A stretch of 64,000 nucleotides of DNA from Linyphia triangularis (Eukaryota > Arthropoda > Arachnida > Araneae > Linyphiidae), in the NCBI GenBank assembly GCA_963978545.1, contig OZ021732.1:24190688-24254687 (forward strand), in the 5' to 3' direction. Below the pieces are notes generated by a model. The model saw only the letters and a list, made by a program, of their open reading frames with translations, was not told the DNA's origin and did not search any database. Of this stretch, positions 59,001 through 62,060 are shown piece after piece (positions within the stretch are counted from its first letter, which is position 1; every line of letters begins with the position of its first letter). The position numbers and the translations under genes are program-made.

Positions 59001-61023
59001 ACCCAATCAAATTGCAAGTCCTATGCTTGCATGAATGACAAACTGCTTTCTGTGAAGTTAAGTCTTCCACTCCATAGCAAAAATTGTGTTACAATTTTTA
59101 ACAAAATATCAGGTTTACAAGCCAATGTTTTTTCTTCCAGAAGATTTAAAATCTGTTATAAATCTTCTGTTAAGGCATTTTGTTAATATAAATTTGTACT
59201 GTATAAATTTATACTGTATAAATTTGTACTGTATAAATTTATACTGTATAAATTTGTACTGTATAAATTTAGGTATAAAGGATCCAAAAATTCACCAACA
59301 AGTTGAAGATATTGATTTAGGATTTTCTGCAGAAAAGGAAGTCAAATCCTTGTATACTTTCAAAAACTTCACTGACCATCAAATATTTTATTTAAAGATG
59401 AATCACAAAAACTTTTTGATAACTGTAATATTGAAGCTACTTGAAAAATATCCAGTTCATTATAATATAGTTAGGAATTTATCTTGTCTAGATCTCAGAA
59501 AAATGGTTGGGGAAAAAAAAATTAAATTAAGCATGTTTTGAATTCAATGACTGAGGATAAACGAATTGAAGAAAATCAATATGAGGATATTTTAATAAAA
59601 TTTTATGGCTATTTGAGTAATGTGGTAGCTTTGAAATACTCAGAATTTGCAAATTTTCATCAGAAAGATCCAAGAATCGATCAACTACTCTTTGAAACAA
59701 TGAACATCAAGTACAGAAAGCTGTGGAAAATTGTTGAAACGCTTTTAATATTAAGTCATGGTCAAGCAACTGTTGAAAAAGGCTTATGTATTAATAAGAA
59801 AATTGAAGTTAAAAATTTGAAAGAGATATCATTTATTTCACAAAGAGTTATTTTTGACTCTAAATTTTGTAGGCAGAAAAGTACACAACGTTCAGATTAC
59901 AAATGCCATGTGCACATATGTGTCGAATGCTAGGAAAAAATGTATGCAATATTTAGAAGAACAGCAGTCTGTTTTAAACAGGAAGAGAAAGGATATACAG
60001 AAAAAAAAGATGTTTAGAAAATGGCTTAAAAGCTTTACACAAATAACATAGCAACGCATATCCAGGTACAAGGTAAATATTTAAAAAACTTTTTGTTATA
60101 ATCTTTCAAATTAAAAATGTATATTGAAAGTTTTTATTTCATAGCCTGAGAATGCTAAAACATTAATAATGAAAAATTACATAACTGTAAAATGTAAATT
60201 AAACCTCATTTATTGAAAAATATATACTATCAATTGCTTCTTCAAACAGTTCTGGATTTCAATTGTTTGGGGGGAGGGGGGGTTGAAGTAAAAATATTCA
60301 AATTTTCAGATTGTGTTAATATATATGTACATATTTTGTATTTATCGATTTGAACATGTCTCGTTTGACAGTTAAAAAAAATGATTTTATATATAAAAGA
60401 GATATCATTTATTTCACAAAGTTATTTTTGACTCTAAATTTTATAGGCAGAAATGTACACAAATATATATATATATATATTTGTGTTGATAATGCATACT
60501 TGAAAAGTCCTTGAATTTTTTTCTCCTTTAAGTATACATAACATGTATACTAGGTTTTGTGATGAGAATATGTTATGCAATTTTTATTGGAATATTTCTT
60601 TTGTAGTTTCTCTGTCGAAGAACAAGCGTCTGGAATCATGTCTCTTGTAATGCGGGCAGTTAACATTTCCCGAACATCTCCCCACGCTTCTTTGTTTTAC
60701 AGGTAATTTTAAGTCTGGTTAAAACAAGGTTTTTGTATTGTGTTTAAGTATTTAATCTTAGCAAGGCATTAAATTCTGTATAATTTTTAAGGTGGTTATT
60801 TTGAAACTACCTTTGCTAAGTTTTCTAGTTCAAAATCCATAGTTTTTAACCAAATTACCTTTTTATTTTCATTGACTCTGTATAATGCAGTCAACTACGT
60901 TCAACAACTTGGAAATTTTTAAATATCTGGATCAATCAAAGTGGTTGTAGAGTGACAAGCGAGATAGTTTCTACTAAGCTTGTAAAAGAATTGCTAATTG
61001 AAATTGCAGTGCATAGCACAGAG
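10916..61023 (+). CDS. PELP1: PELP1/Rix1-like ribosome-biogenesis scaffold, 12 exons, 3' end outside window
   Basis: Exons at 10916-11017, 17780-17844, 34824-34914, 38081-38233, 47389-47460, 50842-50901, 51161-51311, 52461-52590, 54980-55064, 57296-57396, 60607-60702 and 60891-61023 join in compatible phases (0,2,0,0,0,0,1,2,0,2,2,0) to 1239 nt, 413 codons without a stop. Every internal junction is AG/GT. Compared from memory with vertebrate PELP1, blocks correspond in order: IETRIQ...YDGLLLW (human SIKTRFEGL region), CESLTVCMKHFPQLLGS (human GMKACMTYFPRACGS), RSFASLSQCLAKMMSSE (human FSGLARCLGLMLSSE), and TWKFLNIWINQSG (human ILELWVQVCG). PELP1/Rix1 is a nucleolar/nuclear helical-repeat scaffold of the Rix1-TEX10-WDR18 complex acting in 60S subunit maturation. 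Only the N-terminal repeat half is present; the acidic C-terminal tail lies beyond 64 kb. Exon 1 and the initiation codon are the weakest part. Family assignment is by recalled similarity. Confidence 0.85.
11720..11903. repeat. MITE-like inverted-repeat element in intron 1
   Basis: The ends TTCCTAGTTCACG and TTAACGTCAACTAGGAA are near-inverted, with further inverted GTTGGCG/TTGGCGAT blocks just inside. There is no coding capacity and no clear duplication. Confidence 0.45.
12136..12240 (+). repeat. Truncated left end of the CAGGGTTCCCAC MITE family
   Basis: CAGTTTTCCCACGATCATTA, followed by the AAAAGTACTTAAT and AGGCCTTGAAAG blocks, matches the first 100 bp of the full copies at 22194, 30282 and 34036. 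The right end is missing. Confidence 0.6.
13005..13260. repeat. Fragment of the CAGGGTGGCCAC element family
   Basis: It opens CAGGGCGACCACAGATCGGG and continues with the AATTC/TCAGGAATTTAG blocks that recur in the full element at 61195-61601. No matching right terminus is seen before sequence of another repeat begins. Confidence 0.4.
13299..13475 (+). mobile_element. tRNA-derived SINE, copy 1 (177 bp)
   Basis: It is flanked by a perfect 14-bp duplication CCCCAAATCACCGA (13285-13298 and 13476-13489). The head resembles a tRNA with an A-box-like GGTATAG-like region (here TGTATAGTGG) and a B box GATTCGAGTCC at 13353-13363; the body carries TTTCGGCGCATTATAGCCCT and ends ACAACCAA. It has the same length as copy 2 at 41164-41340. 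SINEs are copied by LINE reverse transcriptase and transcribed by RNA polymerase III. Confidence 0.88.
14239..15928. mobile_element. CAGGGCTGCCAC-type DNA transposon, 6-bp TSD, copy 1
   Basis: The left terminus CACGGCTGTCACAGG and right terminus CTGTGGCAGCCCTG are inverted; TTGGTG flanks both sides (14233-14238, 15929-15934). The paralogous empty site at about 33745-33755 reads through as a single TTGGTGTGATGG. Subterminal GCGACTATTTTC motifs repeat at both ends and in the copy at 26891-29476. The interior includes minisatellite sequence (next entry). No transposase frame is seen. Confidence 0.85.
15050..15740 (+). repeat. Minisatellite-like units inside the 14239-15928 element
   Basis: ACAGCTCTGGAATTTTCAAC, GGCCTTCTAATTGGAC and related lines recur at 15067, about 15620 and about 15727 and match the array at 20930-21540. 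It is probably a nested piece of the same Helitron-like family, including the AGCAAAGTGAGCATG tail near 15555. Confidence 0.6.
16191..17392. other. Intron 1, no recognised feature
   Basis: AT-rich intronic sequence. I see no gene, RNA or bounded repeat here. Confidence 0.4.
17393..17552. mobile_element. pogo/Tigger-like MITE with TA duplication
   Basis: The termini CAGTCCAACCCTGTTAGCGC and TCGTTAGGGGGGTTTGACTG are inverted and flanked by TA (17391-17392, 17553-17554). CAGT-C-AACC ends with a TA target are typical of pogo/Tigger. At 160 bp it has no coding capacity. Confidence 0.8.
17780..17844 (+). CDS. PELP1: PELP1 exon 2
   Basis: It follows a T-run acceptor (tttttttag) and ends ACAAG/gtaatt. 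It encodes NEEDVKVIETRIQALINSP and leaves two bases that complete an Arg codon with exon 3. It matches the helix just before the RFEGL block of human PELP1. Confidence 0.85.
18487..18526 (+). repeat. Perfect direct duplication of a 20-bp unit
   Basis: AGTGTCATTAAATCCTTGCA occurs twice back to back. A 16-nt C tract lies 300 bp upstream at 18181-18196. The rest of intron 2 up to 18616 shows nothing recognisable. Confidence 0.7.
18617..18818 (-). mobile_element. Ty1/copia-type LTR (about 200 bp)
   Basis: On the minus strand it starts TGTTATAATATGCC directly after a purine tract (TTAAGGGCGGG, plus-strand 18819-18829) and ends GTAATACAACA, giving TG...CA ends. It contains an internal repeat of ATTGTGTAATCTCATG. 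It sits just downstream of the copia Pol C-terminus described next, the expected order of Pol stop, polypurine tract and 3' LTR. Confidence 0.75.
18853..18975 (-). pseudogene. Ty1/copia Pol C-terminal fragment
   Basis: The minus strand reads KIEYICSNLQ in one frame, then FADMFTKALLKFKFHE...CLKTK-stop in the next, the characteristic end of copia RNase H (usual form LADIFTKAL...LG). A one-base shift separates the two pieces and sequence upstream is replaced by unrelated repeat, so this is a dead 5'-truncated copy. Confidence 0.75.
18981..19338. repeat. Repeat fragment with CAGGGTG start and G tract
   Basis: It begins CAGGGTGTTCAGCAGCC with TCGGGAAAT phrases like the CAGGGTGGCCAC family, and holds a 12-nt G tract at 19141. 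No matching right end or duplication was found. Confidence 0.4.
19339..20570. mobile_element. CAGGGGTC-ended DNA transposon, 6-bp TSD, copy 1
   Basis: The left end CAGGGGTCGCAGACGTCC and right end GTCACTTTGACCCCTG are inverted at the tips; CCATTC flanks both sides (19333-19338, 20571-20576). GTCCTATAT-type motifs repeat subterminally. It is homologous to 35701-37049. It contains a relative of the 866-991 inverted-repeat element at about 19877-20035. No transposase. Confidence 0.85.
20865..21840 (+). mobile_element. Helitron-like element with irregular tandem core (3' end not found)
   Basis: It begins TCTATAATAATAAAACAAGC followed by GTGTGTGTCTGTCTGT, a Helitron-style 5' end. GCTCTGAAATTTTCAACATA-type units start at 20936, 21069, 21219, 21360 and 21482, spaced 122-150 bp. 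The tail has AAGCGAGCGAAGCGAGCC and AGCAATGAAC repeats. A CTAG 3' terminus was not located with confidence. Confidence 0.5.
22194..22532 (+). mobile_element. CAGGGTTCCCAC MITE, 5-bp TSD, copy A
   Basis: The termini CAGGGTTCCCACGG and GAGTGGGAACCCTG are inverted; TTGAC flanks both sides (22189-22193, 22533-22537). It shares its interior (GGCCTTGAAAA, TTTTTGCAGATGTTGTG) with copies at 30282 and 34036. Non-coding. Confidence 0.88.
23971..24216 (-). CDS. Cys-rich open frame in the left arm (81 codons), unknown function
   Basis: It reads MPIKTCLQTISLQMARYVKV, then KLCSNCRKKL, an acidic SSSDDEQKQ run and a final SLYCRCSRT. Two CxxC/CxC pairs suggest a small zinc-binding module. I do not recognise the family. 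It is the left-arm duplicate of the C-terminus of the frame at 24879-25340, so its existence follows from the inverted repeat, not from an independent gene. Confidence 0.4.
   Translation of the reverse strand: MPIKTCLQTISLQMARYVKVLSGILLVPGQKLCSNCRKKLLIGYCGDDLGNAENSSSDDEQKQCLMGSIQKHSLYCRCSRT
24879..25340 (+). CDS. Open frame spanning loop and right arm (153 codons), unknown transposon protein
   Basis: The N-terminal third comes from the loop (SVIQKDALTKRYFTILLKN, HHYSTLIKYYG), then CSDPRNIHKMPIKTCP, KLCSNCRKKLL, an acidic SSSDDEQKQ segment and YCRCSRT before the stop. Cys and His residues are clustered as in zinc-binding transposon proteins. I recall similar unnamed proteins in invertebrate genomes but cannot name the superfamily. 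An upstream overlapping frame (24770-25063) hints at a frameshift, so it may be a broken larger protein or a last exon. Confidence 0.45.
   Translation: MKSAVWVFLKILSVIQKDALTKRYFTILLKNVRAEGLTLHSNMSICSHHYSTLIKYYGNQFRICSDPRNIHKMPIKTCPQTISLQMDRYVKVLSGILLVHGEKLCSNCRKKLLIVYCGDDLGNAENSSSDDEQKQCLLGSIQKHSLYCRCSRT
26891..29476. mobile_element. CAGGGCTGCCAC-type DNA transposon, 6-bp TSD, copy 2
   Basis: The termini CAGGGCTGCCACAGGCGACT and GTCAGTGGCAGCCCTG are inverted; TAATCG flanks both sides (26885-26890, 29477-29482). Subterminal GGCGACTATT / GGCTACTATT motifs match copy 1 at 14239. It lies within the minus-strand Helitron-like element. The interior carries codon-like repeat sequence (28020-28790), itself interrupted at about 28143-28393. 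No transposase was recognised. Confidence 0.82.
28020..28790 (+). repeat. Codon-like degenerate repeat segment within the 26891 element
   Basis: Phrases such as ATTTACTTTGTTGTGACG, GTATTACGCTGATGTAATAG and CGATATTTACATCGG match the family at 33110-33850. It is interrupted at about 28143-28393 by an insert holding a 13-nt G tract and a 22-nt C tract, with TACGCCGA(C/T)ATA on both sides. Confidence 0.6.
30282..30650 (+). mobile_element. CAGGGTTCCCAC MITE, 5-bp TSD, copy B
   Basis: The termini TAGGGTTCCCACAG and GAGTGGGAACCCTC are inverted; TAATG flanks both sides (30277-30281, 30651-30655). The interior is the same as copy A. It lies about 95 bp beyond the 5' end of the minus-strand Helitron-like element. 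Confidence 0.88.
30656..32860. other. Intron 2 stretch without recognised elements except a Cys-rich frame
   Basis: AT-rich sequence with T-runs at about 30870 and 31350-31390. The segment 31480-32080 is less AT-rich and looks less intron-like; it contains the Cys-rich frame at 31763-31909. At 32120-32240 there are traces of the AGCAATGAAC/AAGCGAGC tail repeat. Confidence 0.35.
31763..31909 (-). other. Cysteine-rich open frame, possible terminal exon fragment
   Basis: 48 codons before a TAA on the minus strand, without an ATG at its head, include LPCVEGEISYVP and then AVCCAAKCIGLNGIQC, with two further Cys in PTFCNKDC just before the stop: seven Cys in about 45 residues. Such density is typical of secreted disulfide-rich peptides. 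I recognise no family, and an upstream in-frame stop at 31910 means it would need a spliced 5' part. It could equally be chance or a dead fragment. Confidence 0.25.
32861..34576 (+). mobile_element. CAGGGATGAG-ended DNA transposon, 6-bp TSD, copy 1
   Basis: The termini CAGGGATGAGATTC and GCTAATCTCATCCCTG are inverted; TAAATA flanks both sides (32855-32860, 34577-34582). The interior (33110-33850) is the codon-like repeat. A CAGGGTTCCCAC MITE (34036-34404) is nested in its right part. There is no transposase frame; the 108-codon open stretch at 33457-33783 is repeat-derived. Confidence 0.87.
34036..34404 (+). mobile_element. CAGGGTTCCCAC MITE, 5-bp TSD, copy C, nested
   Basis: The left end CAGAGTTTCTACGG and right end GAGTGGGAACCCTG are inverted; CTTAC flanks both sides (34031-34035, 34405-34409). 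It is 369 bp long like copy B. It is inserted inside the CAGGGATGAG element, so it is younger than that insertion. Confidence 0.88.
34824..34914 (+). CDS. PELP1: PELP1 exon 3
   Basis: The acceptor is tttttttttttcag and the donor CTGCAG/gtattt. It encodes (R)YDGLLLWNCALSKSN...WGKILAAGLQ, corresponding to the RFEGLCLLSLLV...WLRSIQQVLQ segment of PELP1. Ends in phase 0. It is separated from exon 2 by a 17-kb intron. Confidence 0.9.
35701..37049. mobile_element. CAGGGGTC-ended DNA transposon, 6-bp TSD, copy 2
   Basis: The left end CAGGGGTCGCAGACGTCC and right end GTCACTTTGACGCCTG are inverted at the tips; TTTTTA flanks both sides (35695-35700, 37050-37055). It shares CACGTGC and GAACCAATAAAAGACTGCAA blocks with copy 1 at 19339-20570. 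Non-coding. Confidence 0.85.
37056..38080. other. Intron 3 stretch before exon 4
   Basis: No gene or bounded repeat is recognised. There is a long T-run at about 37997-38019 just upstream of the exon 4 acceptor. Confidence 0.4.
38081..38233 (+). CDS. PELP1: PELP1 exon 4
   Basis: The acceptor is tttattttag and the donor AATCAG/gtaaat. Its 51 codons begin CSDSFAVKEQ and end ADSETNQ, with an amphipathic helix pair (VLRKMVLTFGSM; FYRFLPELIPILL). It corresponds to the human AVAVLRDLLRYA...NHLPGLLTSLL block. The downstream hAT insertion begins only about 90 bp after its donor. Confidence 0.88.
38820..40256 (-). pseudogene. hAT transposase pseudogene (DUF659 to C-terminal dimerisation region)
   Basis: In minus-strand order: LCMSLDG then a stop where Trp is usual, SNMHNQPIVCVCVTTMEGNV; FVTDNAANMVNMRKALE (the hAT TDNA.NM block); HILNLLAKDF; FNESKGREGVGLSLPLEVRW followed by a stop; KNWPILMQIVEENRDAF; and near 38830-38945 ATSAGVERMFSTIGFVHSKL, the hAT dimerisation motif, ending at a TAA. 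At least three in-frame stops and several one-base shifts (about 39190, 39705-39730, 40060-40150) disable it. Confidence 0.88.
41164..41340 (+). mobile_element. tRNA-derived SINE, copy 2 (177 bp), inside the dead hAT
   Basis: It is flanked by a perfect 14-bp duplication CCAAAAACTCATTA (41150-41163 and 41341-41354). The A-box-like GGTATAGAGG lies at 41175-41184 and the B box GGTTCGAGTCC at 41218-41228. It shares with copy 1 the TTTCGGCGCATTATAGCCCT block and the ACAACCAA tail. It inserted after the hAT, so it is younger than that element. Confidence 0.9.
41539..41742 (-). pseudogene. BED zinc-finger remnant, N-terminus of the hAT transposase
   Basis: The minus frame reads KKDPIWIYFNDKVEVG, then AICKKCGKEMQGLVSRLKK: the aromatic W..F lead, CxxC pair and LKK helix of a BED finger, with the final His-x-x-His region shifted or lost. 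It is separated from the DUF659 part by about 1.3 kb that includes a SINE, consistent with an intron in the original element or decay. Confidence 0.75.
42090..43485. other. Intron 4 stretch without recognised elements
   Basis: AT-rich sequence. I see no gene, RNA or bounded repeat. Confidence 0.4.
43486..47238. mobile_element. CAGGGTTGCCAC-type element, split by a nested insertion
   Basis: The left end CAGGGTTGCCACGCACCTGG and right end TTTGATTGGCAACCCTG are inverted. Removing the nested 44167-47086 insert leaves about 830 bp homologous to 53010-53713, including GGAATTT/TCAGATT and CCTGGAAA..GTCA blocks. The flanks (AATTCC left, AATTA right) give only an imperfect 5-bp duplication. It ends 150 bp before exon 5. 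Confidence 0.75.
44167..47086. mobile_element. CAGGGTTCCCACGGTCCTGG-type element, 6-bp TSD, nested
   Basis: The left end CAGGGTTCCCACGGTCCTGG then AAAGTCCTTGAATTTTT; the right end TCCTTGAAAGTCCTTGAATT then GAGTTGGGAACCCTG. TAATCG flanks both sides (44161-44166, 47087-47092). It contains a 15-nt G tract at 44365. No transposase was recognised; the 105-codon minus frame at 46529-46846 has no similarity I know. The subterminal CCTTGAA motif also occurs beside the hAT-like pseudogene at 57.6-60.5 kb, a possible source of transposase. Confidence 0.82.
47389..47460 (+). CDS. PELP1: PELP1 exon 5
   Basis: The acceptor is gtctctacag and the donor CACATG/gtaaga. It encodes GFIHSCESLTVCMKHFPQ then LLGSHM, the best-conserved block against human PELP1 (C..SALEGMKACMTYFPRACGS). 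Phase 0 at both ends. Confidence 0.92.
47461..48922. other. Intron 5 stretch without recognised elements
   Basis: AT-rich intron. A 130-codon open stretch at 47612-48004 has no recognisable domain and intron-like composition; I do not call it a gene. Confidence 0.4.
48923..50751 (+). mobile_element. CAGGGATGAG-ended DNA transposon, 6-bp TSD, copy 2
   Basis: The termini CAGGGATGAGTTTTTTCC and ACCAAACTCATCCCTG are inverted; TATTCC flanks both sides (48917-48922, 50752-50757). The interior 49230-50170 is codon-like repeat (for example GATATTTACG, GCGCCAATACTGATATT). It ends 90 bp upstream of exon 6. Confidence 0.87.
50842..50901 (+). CDS. PELP1: PELP1 exon 6
   Basis: The acceptor is tgtgttatag and the donor ATTGAG/gtaatt. 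Its 20 codons encode AEIETFVMTNL then NTDSVQTIE, corresponding to the SFFLSRVDALSPQLQQ stretch of PELP1. A DNA transposon ends only 90 bp upstream of it. Confidence 0.88.
51161..51311 (+). CDS. PELP1: PELP1 exon 7
   Basis: The acceptor is tatttctttttag and the donor CAAAACG/gtaaat (phase 1). It encodes TLSELFSTFPRC (human ACECYSRLPS position), then a Lys/Phe-rich helix and NTLHGLLNDILSFQN, matching the human LHSLLASLHTLLGALYE helix. Confidence 0.9.
52461..52590 (+). CDS. PELP1: PELP1 exon 8
   Basis: The acceptor is attgttttccag and the donor ATGATGAG/gtatgt. It encodes DNIVRVDASPKFEVPC, then the conserved IRSFASLSQCLAKMM helix (human RFSGLARCLGLML). Phase 1 in, phase 2 out; both agree with the neighbouring exons. 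Confidence 0.92.
53010..53713. mobile_element. CAGGGTTGTCAC-type element, perfect 5-bp TSD
   Basis: The left end CAGGGTTGTCACACACC and right end TTTGAGTGGCAACCCTG are inverted; AACAA flanks both sides (53005-53009, 53714-53718). It is 704 bp, non-coding, the intact relative of the split element at 43486-47238. Confidence 0.87.
53730..54093. mobile_element. Short CAGGGATGAG-family MITE
   Basis: The ends CAAGGATGAGAGTTTTCC and GCACTCTCATCCCTG are inverted. The flanks CCTATA (53724-53729) and CATATA (54094-54099) match in five of six positions. At 364 bp, it lacks the codon-like repeat core of the longer copies. Confidence 0.65.
54187..54904. mobile_element. hAT-type non-autonomous insertion, near-perfect 8-bp TSD
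   Basis: The left end CAGCGTTTGTCACTAAC and right end ATAGTGGCTAATGCTG are inverted, with GGGCCGGAT-type subterminal sequence at both sides. The flanks CACTAGTT (54179-54186) and CTCTAGTT (54905-54912) agree in seven of eight positions. It ends about 75 bp before exon 9. Confidence 0.75.
54980..55064 (+). CDS. PELP1: PELP1 exon 9
   Basis: The acceptor is tttctccacag and the donor GATGAG/gtattg. It encodes SSETGRVRASIEDLLVLIKR then MFDFDFNDE, matching human SSEFGAPVSVPVQEILDFIC. It starts about 75 bp after the end of a hAT-type insertion. Confidence 0.9.
55774..56060. repeat. pogo/Tigger-type terminal sequences
   Basis: TACAGTAGAACCCCTCAC at 55776 and TACAGTAGATCCTCATTTC near 56043 resemble Tigger termini. 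Matching right termini were not found, so these are probably ends of truncated copies that include the transposase pieces downstream. Confidence 0.5.
56240..56890 (+). pseudogene. Rearranged pogo/Tigger transposase fragments
   Basis: First comes a DDE-type piece (frame 56262-56468: TGLSLFCLLT, then FAFTLIGC..GKRLAPLVLGI, resembling the ETGLF...KLPLLVIGK region of Tigger). It is followed by an N-terminal piece in shifted frames (KRNQISIDTNCKMFQKLKYR; EKSLVEWLQLVHSSNIPI, the CENP-B helix-turn-helix). The catalytic part precedes the DNA-binding part, opposite to an intact protein, so at least two broken copies or a rearrangement are involved. Several stops are present. Confidence 0.62.
57296..57396 (+). 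CDS. PELP1: PELP1 exon 10
   Basis: It encodes VQVNNQDGELALLFLAFPKI, then CDAAFKLLEALVLK (human LLLLPSIHLEALDLLSALI region). The donor is GTTAAA/gtaagt. Two acceptors lie 6 nt apart (tgcag/gtgcag/GTAAAT), so the exon may start at 57296 or 57302, with or without Val-Gln; both keep the frame. Confidence 0.85.
57921..60051 (+). pseudogene. Dead hAT-like transposase
   Basis: Plus-strand blocks in order: 57921-58193 (VRKPEYNSFLQAYVLDRI); 58668 onward SMDGPNVNWKFYNMFQTHYF; 58780 AFKAGC; 58899 HRWLENVPDSETAINLLPSI; 59086-59541 LPEDLKSVINLLLRHFVN then KDPKIHQQVEDIDLGFSAEK; 59538-59933 ILSHGQATVEKGLCINKKI. The SMDGPNVNWK and LSHGQA.VE.G motifs are ones I associate with a widespread hAT-like transposase. 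Frame changes and stops (58817, 58850s, 59541/59538, 59931) disable it. It lies in PELP1 intron 10. Confidence 0.7.
59187..59272 (+). repeat. 15-bp minisatellite inside the transposase pseudogene
   Basis: The unit AATTTGTACTGTATA alternates with AATTTATACTGTATA for five to six copies, encoding repeated Asn-Leu-Tyr-Cys-Ile. Because the unit is a multiple of three it leaves the surrounding frame intact. Confidence 0.9.
60052..60606. other. End of intron 10
   Basis: It contains a partial duplicate of transposase sequence (GATATCATTTATTTCACAAAG near 60401, also at 59825), a (TA)n run near 60466-60480, and AAAGTCCTTGAATTTTTTTC at 60506, matching the subterminal sequence of the 44167 element. Confidence 0.5.
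60607..60702 (+). CDS. PELP1: PELP1 exon 11
   Basis: The acceptor is tcttttgtag and the donor TTTTACAG/gtaatt. It encodes (N)FSVEEQASGIMSLVMRAV, then NISRTSPHASLFY, corresponding to the human GILIGRLLPQVLNSW...YSTVR block. Phase 2 out. Confidence 0.88.
60891..61023 (+). CDS. PELP1: PELP1 exon 12 (last exon visible)
   Basis: The acceptor is tataatgcag and the donor ACAGAG/gtaagg (phase 0). It encodes SQLRSTTWKFLNIWINQSGC followed by a Leu/Ile-rich helix ending IAVHSTE, matching human TVRTKVYAILELWVQVCGAS. The preceding intron is the shortest in the gene (188 bp). No convincing further exon is seen in the remaining 3 kb. Confidence 0.9.
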
Positions 61024-61194
61024 GTAAGGATTATTGTTTCAAAATTCATTTATCTATTTTTTGTAACTAAATAAAACTACTAACACGTTATTATATATTC
61101 ATTCATATTTAAAGGTCATAATTTTCTCTGTTAAAGTTTTTTCTCTGAGTAAAGTGAAGCATTTGTGATAGTTTAGCTGATTGCAAAATTTCTG

Positions 61195-61601
61195 CAGAGT
61201 GGCCACAGAACCTGGAAATCGGGGAAATGTCAGGGAGCTTTCTGATTCTGGAAAAAATCGGGGAACTTTTTAAAATATCAGGGAAATTTTGTATTGTTTA
61301 AGGCACGTTCATCCATATTTTGGCACTATTTACATGGAGATTTGTAGTGGTAAGCCATTATATGTTTAATGTTACGGAATAATTTAAACTTTTCATTACC
61401 AGCAAAACTATTTTTTTTTTTTAATTTCATATTATCTCTTTAGCATACATGTTCTATTTGATCAGGGTGTCTAGATATCTGGAAAATCTAAGAAAATGGA
61501 GGAAATTTGAAAAAAAAGTTTGCCCTAAAATCGGGGAATTTTTTAGAAATATATCGGAGAATTATCAGGGAACTTTTTTCCTGAAATTTGTGGCCACCCT
61601 G
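61195..61601. mobile_element. CAGGGTGGCCAC-type MITE, perfect 5-bp TSD
   Basis: The ends CAGAGTGGCCACAGAACC and TTTGTGGCCACCCTG are inverted; TTCTG flanks both sides (61190-61194, 61602-61606). The interior has repeated TCGGGGAA and TCAGGGAA phrases. It lies in the intron after exon 12. Confidence 0.82.
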
Positions 61602-61849
61602 TTCTGGATCCAATTCAAAATAATAAAGAACTGTTCGTGCCAATTACTAAAATAGCTATATACACATAACCTAATTTCACTGGATGTATTTAATTTTGTA
61701 AAATTTCTATATTGTAATGTGAAGTTTATTCAAAGGTTTATTTCTCTGAGCTCATCTTTTCCTACCAAAACTACCTGCAATAATAAAGACAGATTGGTAA
61801 ATTTTTCCTTTCTGGATTAGTTACCTTCAACTTTTCTCCATTGATTATA

Positions 61850-62060
61850 CCATTACAGACATAGTAGAGTTCAGCAGAAATATGAATTTCGGCTTTTTTA
61901 ATCGAAATGTTGGTCATTTCTGAAATTTTTACAAATCCGCATAAAAAAATTTTATAAAGAGAATTTGTGTGTATACTTACCTGTCTGACAACTTTCCACA
62001 GAACCTACGTGCATTCCAAGTCATTTTCACTTAGTGCTACGCTTTTGTAATATTTGATAT
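61850..62060 (+). repeat. Fragment of the CAGGGATGAG family (left part)
   Basis: ACAGACATAGTAGAGTTCAG, GGTCATTTCTGAAATTTTTA and AGAACCTACGTGCATTCC match 33225-33385 and 13715-13870 in the same order. No termini are visible. Confidence 0.55.
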
